A stretch of DNA of 64,000 nt from Ailanthus altissimus. Lineage: Eukaryota; Streptophyta; Magnoliopsida; Sapindales; Simaroubaceae. Under the pieces are notes generated by a model, which saw nothing but the letters and a program-made list of their open reading frames with translations, did no database searches and was not told the origin of the DNA. A program made the position numbers and the translations under genes. This document shows positions 47,025 through 60,104 of this stretch, in pieces (within the stretch, counting starts at the first letter, position 1; every line of letters starts with the position of its first letter). The stretch covers positions 25,781,001 to 25,845,000 of the forward strand of contig OX327706.1 in the NCBI GenBank assembly GCA_946807835.1, written 5' to 3'.

Positions 47025-49738
47025 GGAGAATTGAAAAGAGATTGATTGTGAATTGAAACAAAAACATGTGGGGTGTGGGGACAGTGAACAGAAGCACCCA
47101 TAGGTGTTTTTAAAGGTTACTGTATGCAAAGGCATGCAAAAGCTTGTATCTCAATGGGGCTTGCCTACTTTGCTGCCTTGTACATGGACAATAAAGGTCC
47201 ACTTTATTTTGAGTCTTTTGGCCTCTCAAAGTTTTTTTAAGCAATTCGTCTTTACATAACCAAATCATATTGTAAGGTTGGAAAACATTGGTACTCTGTG
47301 TAATATTCCAATTTCTATAATTTCTTGTGTCTTTCTCTTAGGAACATGGGTCTATCCATCGTAGTTTAAAGTGTTGCCCTCTCAGTCTCAGAGTTTTGAA
47401 TAGTTTTGGACCCTAGCTTTGCACCATTATTATGAGATTGGAAAATTCGGTACTGTATATGTATTCCATGTTTATAATTACTAGTGTCTTTCTCTAAAGA
47501 AATGTCATTTTCTCCCCTTGTTATTCGTGTCTGTATGTGGTATATGTTCATGTGCTAACCCTTCGACTTTGGTGGTAACAAGATAAGGTGTATGAAAATT
47601 CAGTATTCATGTACTCGCTAACTGTTTGAAGGAGGAAAGAAAATGAACACAAAATGAGAAATACTTTGTAATTTAAGACCCCTCTCCGACTACTAGCTAT
47701 GACGTGAATGTCAATACTACTATGAAATTTTTCATAAACAATGGTACTAAAGTTAACAGAAAAGCCTCTTTTTGTCAATACCAAACTGATCAAATCACAG
47801 ATACAATATGTTTACCAAGATTTTGCTGACTTCTACAAATATTTACAAGTTCACGGTAGAAAAATCACAAGGATGAAAGGAATAATGGTGCCATTTTCAT
47901 AACCTTATCAAGATGCCTGCCTTTTAATAATTTACAGTATCACACATTTAAAGTCCTGAGATGGGACATCACATTCACATGAATGAGATAATAGCAATGA
48001 TGGATCGATGGGGATGAAGGTCATTATTAATGCAAGTCAAGACTCAAGTGGAGGACCGAGGCAATGCTTGACATTAAAATCAGATAATTCAAGAGAAAAT
48101 TTTTCTGGTCTTTTTATAGATATTGTTTCTGTGGGCTTGGCGTCAACAGAAACTGAAGTCTAGTTAGTTCAATGGATGGCATGGACCACAAACACAATGG
48201 CAAACTCAGACCAACTTTTGTCACATTTAAATCATTAAACGAGTTTCGTCGTTTCAAGCTTTCTTGTACGCTCTAAACTTGGCTGGGCTCAATTTGTGCC
48301 ACCTCTTACTGAGAAAGTGGTGAGAATTACCCTCCTTGACTCGACCAACAAACAAACAGGGCTTAGGCCCACCTAATCACATTGCTTTTCCAAGGGGAAC
48401 ACAATTCTCTCACTCTTCTTCTACTTATCCTCCTTTTGCCTCATCTCATATAACTATATATAAATCATAATTCCAACTCCATTTTTTGCATGTGCCAACT
48501 GATATTTAATTTTAAACGACTATCATAATCATAATGTGTTCGATATTGAATTTTTTGCAAAGTAATAATGTTAACCAAATAAAGCTATTCTTAATTGAAA
48601 AAGCTTAGGCCTTAGAACCCGGCAAGTAATGAACAAGTTTTACGCGAGAAAAAGCAATGAAGGAAGTGTTGAGAAATGAGATAAACGTTAAGCAGAAAAT
48701 GTTTTTCCAAATTCCAGCCTGTTTAGGACAATGTCTGAAGAATTAAAGGGTTGCCCATGTGTCCTATAAAATTAAAAAATAAAAATAAAGAAGAACCTAA
48801 CCTTTAACTAAATTGATTAAAGATTTGAAGATAGTAAGCAGACATTAAATCTTCCTAAATTTGGACACCAGAAAAAATGTCTCCAGCCTTTTTGTGGATG
48901 CCAACGAGGGACTTAGAAAAAGAGGCTTTAAAGGCACTATGAAATGATCCAACTCTTTTTAAGTCACCAGTGACAATGATCTAAGGCCTTTAAAATGTGC
49001 ATATATTATCCTCATCCTGGCTGTCTTCCCAGCTTACCTTTTGTTTTGCTCTGCTTATTCCTTTTTCTTATCCATTAATTTTTTCTTTCTTCCAGCATCA
49101 GCGCCCGAAATAAACACACATTGAAAAACAAGTCTATAAAGTCATATTCATTGGCCAGAATGGATAGCATGTTTTGTGTAGATCGAGTATTGCAAGGCCT
49201 AATGGGCAATGACGGCTCCCCATGTTCTGTGACTGAAAACAACCAAGCATATGAATGATAAAACTATATAGGATAGCCCATCGTTGTCACAAAAGAAGCA
49301 AAGATAACTGCTAATCTTCTTTTTTTTTTTTTCTGTTTTTTTTAAATAAAAAAAACCTTTTTTCCCTATGACCATAAATTTAATAACGAGTCAACTTGAA
49401 GGCCATTTCTTTCAAATATAGATGGCTACTTTTATACAATGATGAACATGTCAAGGCCACGTTACTTTTGTCGTCAAAACACCCCAGTGAGACACACCAG
49501 TAAAGGCCGCTACGCATCAGGATTGCCGTATGCGTACATTAGCCTCGAGAGTTCAGCTTACTCAAATTCTTCATGTAAATCCATTCTGGCAGAACAGCTT
49601 TGTATTATGGACAAATACTAGTTATTAGCATAAATACATGAAGGGAAATCTCAGGTACTATATATATTTGTGTTGGTGATCAATCTACATCGTTGTCTGA
49701 AATATATTCTAAAGATAGAAATAAAGATATTAGAAGTC
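47025..49738. other. Intergenic DNA between SAUR and SINE
   Basis: No gene was seen. Two related segments (about 47273-47345 and 47431-47505) share TTGGAAAA, GTACTSTRT and GTGTCTTTCTCT and appear to be an old tandem duplication of about 158 bp period. The remainder is unremarkable. Confidence 0.35.
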
Positions 49739-49748
49739 ATTTCGATGG

Positions 49749-49873
49749 GCACTTAGTTTAACTAAGTGCCCAGTGGTAAAATGCTTGCAGGGCATTTTTC
49801 TACTAATGTGAAGGTATCCAATTTCGATCCCCTTCCCAAGTCAAAAATAATAATATTAATAATAATAATAATA
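49749..49873 (+). mobile_element. SINE insertion with perfect 10-bp target duplication
   Basis: About 125 bp flanked by ATTTCGATGG at 49739-49748 and 49874-49883. The body has a tRNA-like A-box region (AGTGGTAAAATGCTTGCAG, about 49771-49789), a B-box-like TTTCGATCCCC (about 49822-49832), and ends in an (AAT/TAA)n tail (about 49846-49873). Those three traits define a tRNA-derived SINE. Near its 5' end is a 12-bp perfect inverted repeat GGGCACTTAGTT with a single-base spacer; its first two G bases belong to the target duplication. Confidence 0.85.
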
Positions 49874-49883
49874 ATTTCGATGG

Positions 49884-50408
49884 AACTCAATTTCCCAGAA
49901 AAATACACAGATTCCCATCCCAAGGCCTCAAAAAAGTGAATGTTGACTACAAAGAATGTTTGGCATAAGCAACTCGGAGTTCCTTGCCTGAGCCTAAGGC
50001 ATGCGGTCTTTTAATCAACCAGGAAGAATGAACAATTACAAAATGATAAAGAAGAGAAATACGGTGCTTTCAAGCAACATCATCAATCACCATCAGGTTT
50101 TTTTTATCATACAGACAAATAAATCATGTAACTTCCTTTTCTTTAAATTTTGCATGAACAGACCAAACAATGCATGGATCTTTCTTCTCTTTCCTTGTAA
50201 GCAAAATACTACAACACTAAGGATCATCATTTGTTGTCGCATTGCTAAGCTTGGGTCACTTAGTTCTTACAGTAAATGCACATTTACAATACAGAGGTTA
50301 AAAATATAAAGGTCCTTTCAACTAGACTATTCTAATTGGTTACATCTCAGATCACCTTTCTTCCACAATTTACACTGGACATGGAAACTCAAAAGTATTC
50401 TACCATGA
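49884..50408. other. Downstream of TAF14-like gene
   Basis: Contains the probable 3' UTR of the YEATS gene in its right part. The frame at 50001-50309 shows no family signature. Confidence 0.4.
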
Positions 50409-52345
50409 TCACGTACATTCATTCCCAGAAGCGGGGTTTGGTGGTTGAGGCTGTGCATTCATTATACTCAGTTCTTTTCTCAGCTTAAGAATATGAGCTT
50501 GCACCTAGAAAATTGCAGATGTAATCGGATGACATTTTCCCATAAATTTTGAAAAGTACGTCTTTCCATAAAGCATTTTACCACACATGCAAAACAAAGT
50601 AAAAATGCCTCAAAGTATCACTATGGTGAGGCCAAACTTTTAGTAATTATAAATGGCCTCCTGAATACACCCATATTCATAACTAGGATAAAAGATCACA
50701 GAAGAACAAATAATTCACATCCAAGATGATAAGGGAGACTCAGGACATGGATTTGACAAAAGTAATTATTCCCACCCTTGACTATTTTAACTGAACCAGT
50801 TATAATCATATATAGTGGTAGAGCTTATAGGTCATACTGTTGCAAAACTACTTGTTAAATAAATATCAGATACATGTGCAATCAGTAACATAACTGCAAT
50901 TATAAATATCATGAAATCTCCAGAACAGTTTTACCTAGCTAAGCAGAAAAGGGAACAAATTATTCTCACCTGCTGACGTGCAGATGCTATTTTCAAAAGT
51001 TCATCTGTCTCTGAGTGATGCTTGAACCAGTGACTGAGAGGATGATTCTTTGTATCACCTCTCCCCTTCTCATTAATACTATTAATTGGCACTGCAGAAG
51101 TTCAAAAACCAATGATAAGCTCATAGATATGTTAACAAACAAAAATTAGCCAAAAAAAAATAAAAAAGAAAGAAAGCAATAAGCTATACCTGAACTAGGT
51201 AGGACCATACCAGCAGGCAGCCGAGGCGCAAGTACAGCAGGATGATTCAGCACACGAGCAAAAAAACCCTCAGAAGGATCAGGAAAGACAAGCTCATTAT
51301 ATGATTCCATAACAACAGGTTTTTTGGATGACTTGGGACCGGATTCAGCTTCTGGATACAACTTCAGCTGGTGGAACCTGTAACAAAAAAATGAATCACC
51401 TCAGCAATTGAGCTACCTCGTCAACTAAACAAGGGAATAATCAAACAAAAAACTACTCACAAATCCAGTTTCTTATCACAAACATCATTGTGGAAGAAAA
51501 GCGAGATGCCAATTTCGAATTCACCCCAACCACATTCTGATACCTCAAACGGTGGTGATTCAACCACTCTTGTTGGGTTATTGAAACTGGGATGCAATTG
51601 GAATACTACTTGCTTGATTACAACCCCAAGATCCTCATTTGTCGCCCCACGGATATAGACAGTCCACTTATGTGACTGACTCCTACATGATGGAGTAAAC
51701 ATTGGTAAAAATCATTCAAATACGATCTAAGATTATAAAAACACCATGGGATGAAAAGTGAAAACACTTACTCGCTGGCCTTCCGACCAAGATGAAAGGC
51801 GATTGTTCCGTAAACTATCGGAACACTAATTTCAACATCTTTAACTCTTTTGATATCAATCTAAATAAGGAACAAAAACCATGCTATTAACAGAGCATAT
51901 TAACATGCTACCAACAAAAAAAAAATGGAGCTGACATTAAAAATAGGAAAAAATACAAAAATTAAAACGTGGATTTGGGAACACAAATTCATTATGGTCA
52001 TCAAGAACACATAATTCAAAAGCTTTCATGTTATAGCTGAAAATTACGATATATTTCCACAATTCACACCAACAAACATAAAGAAAAAGATAATTCAATT
52101 CACAGTTAAAATGCAAAACCCGGTGTTTTGATATTTTACTGTGTAAAGAAATAAAGAAGCCCCTTCAGTTGAAAGGACAAACCATGCAAAAAAATTATAA
52201 AATGAACCCAAAATTAGGGTTAAAAACAGTGTTGACGTCAAAGTACCTTCGTTTCGCTATCGTCAGTGACTGTAACTTGGCTAATTTCAGTACGTGGTGG
52301 CTTTACGTCAGAGGCAATATCTACAGGATGATTTTCGCCTTCCAT
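50409..52345 (-). CDS. TAF14: YEATS-domain TFIID subunit 14 / YAF9-like protein
   Basis: Reader of acylated histone lysines in SWR1, NuA4 and TFIID-type complexes. Six exons, 52345-52247, 51860-51772, 51682-51461, 51377-51190, 51091-50970 and 50504-50409 (TGA), give 271 aa, close to Arabidopsis TAF14b/YAF9a. The YEATS domain spans about 38-175: [20 protein letters not shown], then [15 protein letters not shown] with the conserved His67 and Trp69, [15 protein letters not shown] with the Gly-Trp-Gly-Glu-Phe signature (114-118), and LYPE near its end. A C-terminal helical coiled coil (about 205-255, [24 protein letters not shown]) is the usual interaction module. Synteny favours At2g18000 (TAF14) as orthologue, but length favours the longer TAF14b type, so the symbol is provisional. 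A TATAAAA (minus strand, 52393-52399) lies about 50 bp above the ATG. Confidence 0.94.
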
Positions 52346-53621
52346 TTTTCCAGTTAGTTAGTAGTTTCTTTGTGGAATTGGGCACATTAGACTTTTATAA
52401 TCACCTATTTGGGGGTTAGGGTTTTAGGAATTTTTATAAAGAATTCGTACCAATTACAAAGTGCGCTGTCAGCTGCGGGTCTGTTTATTGCTTTTCTTCC
52501 TTTTTAACTTCAAGAAGGTACATTCGAATGTTCCATGAGTAAATTACTGTTTAAAAAATTTCATCTGAATCCCTCTAGTTTTTACTAACATCCATTAGAT
52601 CCACTTAGTTTTGAAATTGTCACCTACCCTCCACATTATTCTTTTTAGTAAGCAACCAAAAAAAGCGAATTGTATTGTTAAAACCAACTAATTATAGCTT
52701 GACAAAGAACCAGACCAACAAATATAAAAGAGCAATCCTGAAAAATGGCTAAGGAACGAAAACAAAAATCTGAACTAGGCTCAACGGCAGCTAAGGACTC
52801 ACCATCTATTTACAATATTATGTATATTATAATTATTTACATCACTTAGACACCAAAATAACGTTCTTACTACCACTTCTCTTGTGTGTCCCCCTGAATA
52901 GGCACCAGTCTCGGGGAAAGCGGCAGGGGCTTCGGGTGTGAGCGTGCATTCCCTTCTAAGTTTTGCAAAAGTTAGAAGAAAAACATGTCTTTCCTTAACT
53001 ATCAGGTGTCGCTACCCTGGACCATCAGTTTCGACTTTAGAACTCTTTTACTGAACCGCCATCTAATTACAAAACACAATCCTTCGCCCTATTTTTTGTG
53101 CCACATTATTCTTTACAAGACTATAAAACCTCAATTTTTTTTTTCCAAGACCTTAACTTATTGTTGAAATCCTAATATTAACGTTAAACAGTATAAATGA
53201 TTATTTTTGAAACTGGAACAAAAATAGCAATCAATTATAATTAACTGAGAATTGGACTAATCAAAATAGTAAAATGGGGTGGTTGATTTCAAGAAACACA
53301 CGTATTCCAACAATGTACAAAAAAGATGCATGACACATAATAAATTATCTGAATGAACACACCAAATTTTCATTCTAATAGCACAACTCTTTGGATTTGT
53401 GCTTTCTGAATTCGGAATTCCAACAGCAACAACAGTAACAGCATATAACAAGTCACCGGCTTCTTCATAATGTTACATTTTGAAGAACAGATCCGAGATG
53501 AACTTGTCAACCAGCATTACTCTGTTGCCTGCCTCTTCTCCAGCAGCCTGGCAGTTGGGTTGAAATCATACAACCTTGAATAACATGCCTACAGGCAGCA
53601 GAACAAGACAAGTGCCCGAGC
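52346..53621. other. Spacer between TAF14 and coiled-coil gene
   Basis: Includes the short TAF14 promoter at the left edge and the probable 3' UTR of the coiled-coil gene at the right (about 53250-53621). A GC-richer patch at about 52895-52960 has no recognised identity. No gene was seen. Confidence 0.4.
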
Positions 53622-55188
53622 TTAGATGTTTGAGGCATTCAGGGCCATTACTTTGCATTGCTCATTCATGGCCAAAAGTTGAGCCTCTTTCTTGTCAAGA
53701 AGGGCAGTCAACCTCACATTCTCTTCCATAAGTTTCTGAACTTCAGTTTCTTTCTGAATCTTCTCACCCTCTAACTGTGTTGTTTTAGCCACTAGCCTGC
53801 ATCAAAACAGAATTAGAGAATAAACCATATGAAATAATGCCATCAAAATAAGCCATTGACAGAAGAATGGATGTCAACTAGCATTGACCAAAGAGAGGGG
53901 AACTGGGGGTTCACTGATCCGGATTCTCAGCGTATCAAAATTAACTACCACTCATGGTCCTACTGACTGTGTTCAGATCGAGTTCAACATAGAGCCCTCT
54001 ACTGTCAGAATAAAGTACCTGATAATGTGGGACATCCAAGGCAGGGGTTTTATTCAAAGAAGAGGGAAACATGTAGACCACCTTCAATCAAAAATCACAA
54101 TATCTAGTTACACGAAATTGTAATCACATTAAATCCAAAAAGTTCTTTTTTTTTTTCTTTTTCTTGGTTGGGGTTGAAGGGGAACTCCCTAGGGAACTAT
54201 GCTACAAAAAGAGTCAATTGATCGCTTGTCACCAAATTATAGGAGCAATACTAAACATGATGCTTAACACTATGGACCACACACAACAATAAAAAGAAGT
54301 AAACTCAAGCATTTTGAAGAATACTGACCGTTCAAAAAGCCTCTCAATTGTTTGAAATTGCTTCTCTGATGAAAGAAGTGTTTCTCTTACACTGATAAGA
54401 CTGCTAACATAGTTTTTCAGAGACTCAAAATCCCGTTTCACACGAGAAAGCTCCTGTTCATTTTCTGCTGCTCGCTGCCTCTGTCTAGATGTCTCTTCAA
54501 CCAAATCCTCAACTCTCTGTCGCATTTCATTCAGAATACTATTCGTGCCCAGAGCAAAGTGCTCCATTTCCTCCAACTTCAAAGACATGTTCTCAATTTG
54601 AATTGCCTTCTTTCTAATTTCTTCCTGACCAAATGTTACCTTCTCTTTCTCAATTGCAGTTTCAGACTCTGCCATTATAACCCTCTTAACAAGAGCTTCC
54701 ATCACATCTGAGACCATCTGCACAGACTTGAGTAATTCACCTGTATAAGCTACATCTTTTTCATCTAAAGAACCTAGCTGCTTACTAATCCCAATCCATG
54801 TATCTTCATCAGGACCATCAAATGAAGAAAGATCAACATACCTAGACCAAGCAGACAAAGGTGTACCATTTTTGTCAACGAAACCAACCCCTTCTAACTG
54901 TTTGATGCCACAGGATGTATGCGCTAAGTCAGGAACAGCCATTATTCTTGCTTTTGATTTCAGGTAAGTCAACAACATCGCAGCAGTTTTCACTCTTCGC
55001 CAAAGAACTTCAATTTCCTTCTTTGCATCTTCTTCAGAACCCTTTATACAAGTCTTAACCTCCAAAATCTTTTCCTGCAATACATCCACTTGAAACTGAC
55101 TGCGTTCCATCTCTTGCTTCCAAATTTCATGAGTTTCACTTAGCTGAGACTTTGAAGTAGATAAATCAACATCTTCCTTGGCTGCCAT
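53622..55188 (-). CDS. Plant coiled-coil protein of unknown function
   Basis: Two coding exons, 55188-54329 and 53796-53622 (TAA), join at LFE(R)LVAKTT to give 344 aa. ATG at 55188 (MAAKEDVDLS) starts the frame. Most of the protein is charged and heptad-like: about 10-75 and about 165-330, with segments such as EMERSQFQVDVLQEKILEV and ENVRLTALLDKKEAQLLAM. Between them is a less helical, conserved-looking block (about 80-150) with GIKQLEGVGFVDKNGTPLSA and WSRYVDL. No transmembrane segment or catalytic motif is visible. From memory the syntenic Arabidopsis gene is At2g17990, annotated only loosely as a polyamine-modulated-factor-1-binding-like protein. A structural or tethering role is a guess. 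A 5' UTR intron is likely, with an acceptor at TTGGATAG just before the ATG and first exon near 56100-56230. Confidence 0.9.
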
Positions 55189-56240
55189 TCCCTATCCAAT
55201 ATGATACAAAAATGAAAAATGAGAATACAAATACTAAATTGACATAAACCAGTTCGCAATCAATACTCACACGTCAAGGATATGCACAATACAGATCATA
55301 CTTGCAAAGAGAAATAAGATGCACATACATAGCCTGTATTATGTGACAATACTTGCAAAAATTAACCCACTGTATACACATAGAAGCTACGCGCAATGGG
55401 TGTTCACTATCCCTAAGAAGCACTAGAGCACAAAAACTATAAAAGTGGGATAATATCTTGCAAATGAGAAGCATCTTTAAATAACATATTTCCCACATTC
55501 CAATCTATGCATGCTTTGCAATCTGTACCTAGACTCCTAAACAACAAAAGGCATCAGCATTACCACAAATACATGGTAACAAGTAGACAACCTTATAATT
55601 TCCAGCTTTCAAATACTGTATTTTCAATCCCAGCTACTCTATCATTGAAAACCCAGGTAAGATTATATCTATTGAATATTAAAAACCGCAACTTATGTCC
55701 AAGTTGGGCAGAATCAAAGTTTTAACTTTTAACAGGTTAAGACATAGTAGCACAAATAAGATCATAAAAGAAGCTTAAATCAGTTCTTTTTTGTTTTTGT
55801 TTCTTTTGGTCAATAACCAAACAAAAAACCAAGCATACATAAGATAATCAAAACTGCAAAGCTCGAATTCAACGATCTGAACTAGCACAACCCCAATTTA
55901 ATTAACCATTTTGTAAATCAAATTAAAAAACGCATCACGATCTTTAAACAAACCCTAAACTTTTGAAAGAAAGTACAATATTAAGGCTGATGATCAACGA
56001 CTAATCCAGACAGAAAAACAAACAGTACACGTACATGCATCACATGAGAACAAAATTAAGGTCAACCGAAAGACAGACCCAAGACAGAATTTGAGTGGGA
56101 TGGCGATCCGCAAGAAGGCACCTTGTGATTTGAGGATGGCAGAGGTATTGGATGGGCTCGACTACAGCAGATATACGCCTTGTTCATAAAGAAACGAACA
56201 GCGAAGAAGAATGTTTGAGAGCGCAGCTGGTGTTTACTTT
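55189..56240 (-). other. Probable 5' UTR intron and leader of coiled-coil gene
   Basis: A possible donor, CACAAG/GTGCCTTC on the minus strand near 56120-56130, and an acceptor TATTGGATAG/GGAATGGC next to the ATG would define an intron of about 930 bp. No coding potential lies within it. Small frames in the region are intronic chance frames. Confidence 0.4.
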
Positions 56241-56336
56241 GTTCTCTTTCATACTTTTTTTTTTTCTATCATTTTATTGATTAATTAATTTTAAATTTCA
56301 TAAAATATAACTATTTATTCTAATTAAGAATTAAGA

Positions 56337-56597
56337 AGGATATTAACACTGTAACCCCCTGAATTTAGCATAAATTCATTTTAATGATAATTTTAATTAT
56401 ACTGTCATCCAGTTTACTTAATTAAAAAAACAAAAATATTCTCAATTTTTAAAAATATTTTAATTATTTATATGATAAAATTATAAGAGTATTTTTATTT
56501 TTTCAATTAAGTAAGGAGAGTAATGATATAATTAAAATTAAAGTCGCCATCAAAATATAATTTATGCAACCTCAAAGGGTGGCAATGTTAATACCCC
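56337..56597. mobile_element. Mutator-like MITE, sibling of 9787-10089
   Basis: The left end AGGATATTAACACTGTAACC matches the left end of 9787-10089 at nearly every position. The reverse complement of the right end reads GGGGTATTAACATTGCCACC. Interior arms share TTTTAATTATACTGTCATCC-like sequence. The target duplication is not clear: both flanks contain AATTAAGA, but not at symmetrical distance. Confidence 0.72.
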
Positions 56598-56599
56598 AA

Positions 56600-59520
56600 A
56601 TTAATTAAGATGAAGTGGAGGCAATTTTTCTCTTCTTTTTATTTTTCTAATAAAATAGCATTTTCTTATTATTTCGTAATATATTCCCAAAACTAATGTT
56701 TAATAGATTTATTATATTTATGGTAGTTGAGTGTGTGCATGTTTGGTTTTTTATTGGTCAAAATAAATTTTTTAATAAATTTTTTTTATAATATTTAATT
56801 GCAATTTAAAATAGTTTTTAAAAATTAAAAAATATATATTTTGTTTTTGTTTGTAAAAATTCAAATTTGAATTATTAAGAATAAAGTTTATTGAGCTTTT
56901 TTTTAATATTTATATTAATACATATACTTTAATAATATTTTATTAATTTTATAACACACCTTTAATAAAAAATAAATTTTATTCAATTAATATTTTTTTA
57001 ACGTTTTATTAAAATTTATCATATTTTCATATCTTTACAACTATTATATTTTATAAAGTATTATCAAAAGATTATCATAAATATGTAGTATTTTATGTTA
57101 TTTTATTTTTAATTTTATACTACACATAATAATTTATTTAATTAAATAAAAGATCCTGTTGAGAGTGAATTAGACAAGAGTGTCATTTTATCGCCCAAAT
57201 ATTACTCGTATGAATTGATAATAATGATACTATTAAATCATTGCTGCAGCAATTCAATTTTAAATAATTTATTTCAACTTTCACTATATTTATAATGTTT
57301 TTTTTCCTTACATTTTCCCCCCTTGGATGCAGCTGCAGTGCTAAATCGAAGCAGGGAAGCCAACCATCGAACTTTCTGATCAAATATCGAACTACTGTGA
57401 AAATTGCTATAAATAATATATAAATATCTAAACGTATTGAATTAATGATACAAAGTGCAGTTTTTCTTAAGGCTTTTTGTATGTGCGTGTGTATATATAA
57501 ATAAAGAGGAATTATTTTACAGGCCATGGTTTATTATATGAAGAATTTTTAAATACGTATTAAAATTTTATAATAAATTATATAAAAATTATAAATTAAT
57601 TAAATAATATTACATGATAATATTATTTATTATATATTAAATTATGTAATTTATTTATTTTTTATGTATGGGTGGATTGGGCTTGGCTCTCAAGCCTATT
57701 GTTTTTATAAAAAAAATTAATAATAAATTTTTAAATAAATATTTTTGTAATTTAACCTTTTAAAATTTGAAATTCAACATTAAAATTTTAATATAATTAA
57801 ACTTTAATTTTATATAATTTTTAATTTTACATTTGACCCTCTTTTATCTCGAATTCAAATTTTACATACCATGTGAGTGTAAAAAGTTTAATTAGACGTG
57901 TCTTTGTTTATTTATGTAGTTCTAGGTAAATTTAAAACTTTATCGAAAAAATGAAACTAAAAAGAAAAGGTATTTTAGAATACCTCTGTTTAATAGCATA
58001 TTTTTTTTTCTTCTTTTTTCTTCTTCTTCTACCGCGTCTTGAACCCTGGTGGCTTAGAAAAGTTTCACAACTTCGCAGCCATCTGGGTCACAACAAGACT
58101 TGGTGACATTTGATTTCCAAATATAACCATTTAATTTCGGTAACTTTACTTAAACTCTCTTAGCTTCGTTGCGCTCAAAATGCAAAAAGCAAAAGATGCT
58201 GATAATTTGATATAACACACATTCACACTGTAATGTATGGTGTATAGTGTAAAAGCTTCTCGAGAACGCCATTTGTGGTTCATTTTATTATTTTGTTTTA
58301 CATTTTTATAAGTTAAAACAACAAAAATAAAATATAGCAACTCTCAAATGTCAGCACAAAAATGAGTTAGTCCGCTCGAGTTACAATTCGGTTTGACTCA
58401 TTGATGTGGAATGTGTTGGACAGGGCTTAATTCTAAGGGCCGCAAGCCCAACGAATAGTAGCCCACAAAAAAAAAAATACATAAACTTCAAGTTCATTAA
58501 GTTGGATAATAAAAATTATTTTAAAATAATAATAAGAGTGATAATATTTTTTTAGTAAAAATATGTAATGGTATCCCATTTTTATAATTTTATATAATAA
58601 TTATTTAATTATTAAGTAAAAGACCAGAGAAGGATAAATTATTATTAATTAAATAATTATTTACATTAGATTAATAAATAATATACTTAAATGCTTAATA
58701 TTTCTGAAAAATTAGGATGCAATAATTAATAAAATCATAAAAATAATAGTGAAAATATAGTTAAAAATTAAAAAATATGATAAGTTCAATCAATAAGTTA
58801 AATTTATCTTTGTAATATTAATAATTATAGGTAGAATGTTACAAATGATTGATAATTTAATTAATGCCAATCAAATTGACATGTTTACTAATTAGGAGAG
58901 GGGAATGAAAATTAAGTTCGTGGTGCCCATTAAAATTGGGAGTATAAAATGGGAATCCCAATCCTAGCTCCCCTTAGAGAATCAAAAGAATCAAAGTAAA
59001 AGTATAAATTCAAGTTAGTGTAGAAAAAAAAAACCCATCCAAACTTGATCCATATTCAACCCGACCGACAAGTGAATTGGGCCTAATAAAAATTAATGGA
59101 CTTTTAACCCGACCCAGCCCGCCGTTTGATACTCACCTAACCTTGACAGAGTTTGAACCTTTTTTATTTATTTATTTATCGTCCGGAAAAAAAATTAGGA
59201 ACGTAGGATATCCGACACTGTGGCTACATTTCCAATCGGTGGACCTCCTACAAGTCGTTTTCTCAAAACGCTACTGACAAATAAAAGAAAACCGAAGATC
59301 GGAGGACGGTTTATTACTCTTTTCACACTACTTAATCGGACAATCGAGTCATCCATAATGTGATTTTTCTTACAATTTCCCCCGAACGTCGGATTTTAGA
59401 ATCAAATATCGGACTATCGAGAAATTTTGTTTTATTATGTAGTCAAAGTCGTTTGATACAACCTTTTTCTTCGTTGGCACCCACAATCTCAATCGGATCA
59501 AAAGCTCCGACAAGCCTTAG
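56600..59520. other. AT-rich intergenic DNA
   Basis: No gene was seen. About 57535-57660 resembles the interior of the MITE at 29672-29945 (ATTTTATAATAAATTATA and TATTAAATTATGTAATTTAT strings). The frame at 57183-57527 is a chance frame. The 59290-59520 stretch is less AT-rich and should contain the promoter of the following gene. Confidence 0.4.
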
Positions 59521-59525
59521 CCTTT

Positions 59526-59533
59526 TATAAATA
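59526..59533 (+). promoter_or_regulatory. TATA box of membrane-protein gene
   Basis: TATAAATA in CCTTTTATAAATAAAGCC lies 51 bp before the ATG at 59577, which implies a 5' UTR of roughly 20 nt. Confidence 0.65.
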
Positions 59534-59576
59534 AAGCCATATTTGAGAGCTCAAGCTAGATGTAGTGACACAAACC

Positions 59577-60104
59577 ATGTGTATTACACAAAGCGCGATC
59601 AAGGCATTTTTCTCTTCAGTTATAATCTTCGTGTTCCAACTCTGTCTAAGATCAAACTCACCTCCACCATCACTGCTGCCATCATCTTCTCCTTCTATCA
59701 GTGACTCGAATTATCAACCAGTTGTTAGTCCAATTGTTGCCGAAGCTGAACAGAATCGCAACCAGTTTCTGCTGCAGTGGCAAAATGTTGTCATGGCATT
59801 TTGCTTTACATCAGCTCTTGAAATTGCTATTTTGTTCTCACAAACTCAGTCCCAGCTCCCACTTTCCTTCCATTTACTATCCTTTTCTATCTTGCTCATC
59901 TTTTTTATACTCTTTGTTGCTAACTTAATTGGCCACAAATTCACAACCACAACTCAAGTGTTGGAGATAGTAGCAGTCATCCTTGTTGCTGCAACATTTG
60001 TATTCACCATAGCAATTCCTTTTCCACTGGGCCTCAAGTGCACCACCTTGGCTGTCTTTGCAATCTCCTTGTACACTATTTTCATGTGCCAATATTGCTT
60101 CTAA
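59577..60104 (+). CDS. Small multi-pass membrane protein, unknown function
   Basis: Single exon, 175 aa. The frame is open four codons earlier from a GTG, but ATG at 59577 (MCITQSAIKAFF) is the first plausible start, 51 bp after a TATA box. Layout: N-terminal hydrophobic segment (about 9-24), a Pro/Ser-rich linker (about 28-45), a short polar stretch with AEAEQNRNQFLLQWQN (about 55-70), then four hydrophobic helices: VVMAFCFTSALEIAILF (about 71-88), LLSFSILLIFFILFVANLI (about 99-119), VLEIVAVILVAATFVFTIAI (about 127-147) and TLAVFAISLYTIFMCQY (about 156-173). No catalytic or transport motif is recognised. It looks like a plant-specific family; membrane location is inferred from hydropathy only. 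Confidence 0.75.
   Translation: MCITQSAIKAFFSSVIIFVFQLCLRSNSPPPSLLPSSSPSISDSNYQPVVSPIVAEAEQNRNQFLLQWQNVVMAFCFTSALEIAILFSQTQSQLPLSFHLLSFSILLIFFILFVANLIGHKFTTTTQVLEIVAVILVAATFVFTIAIPFPLGLKCTTLAVFAISLYTIFMCQYCF

Noticed and set aside
57183..57527. 114-aa minus-strand frame
   Set aside because: Hydrophobic chance translation of AT-rich DNA with no homology that I recognise.
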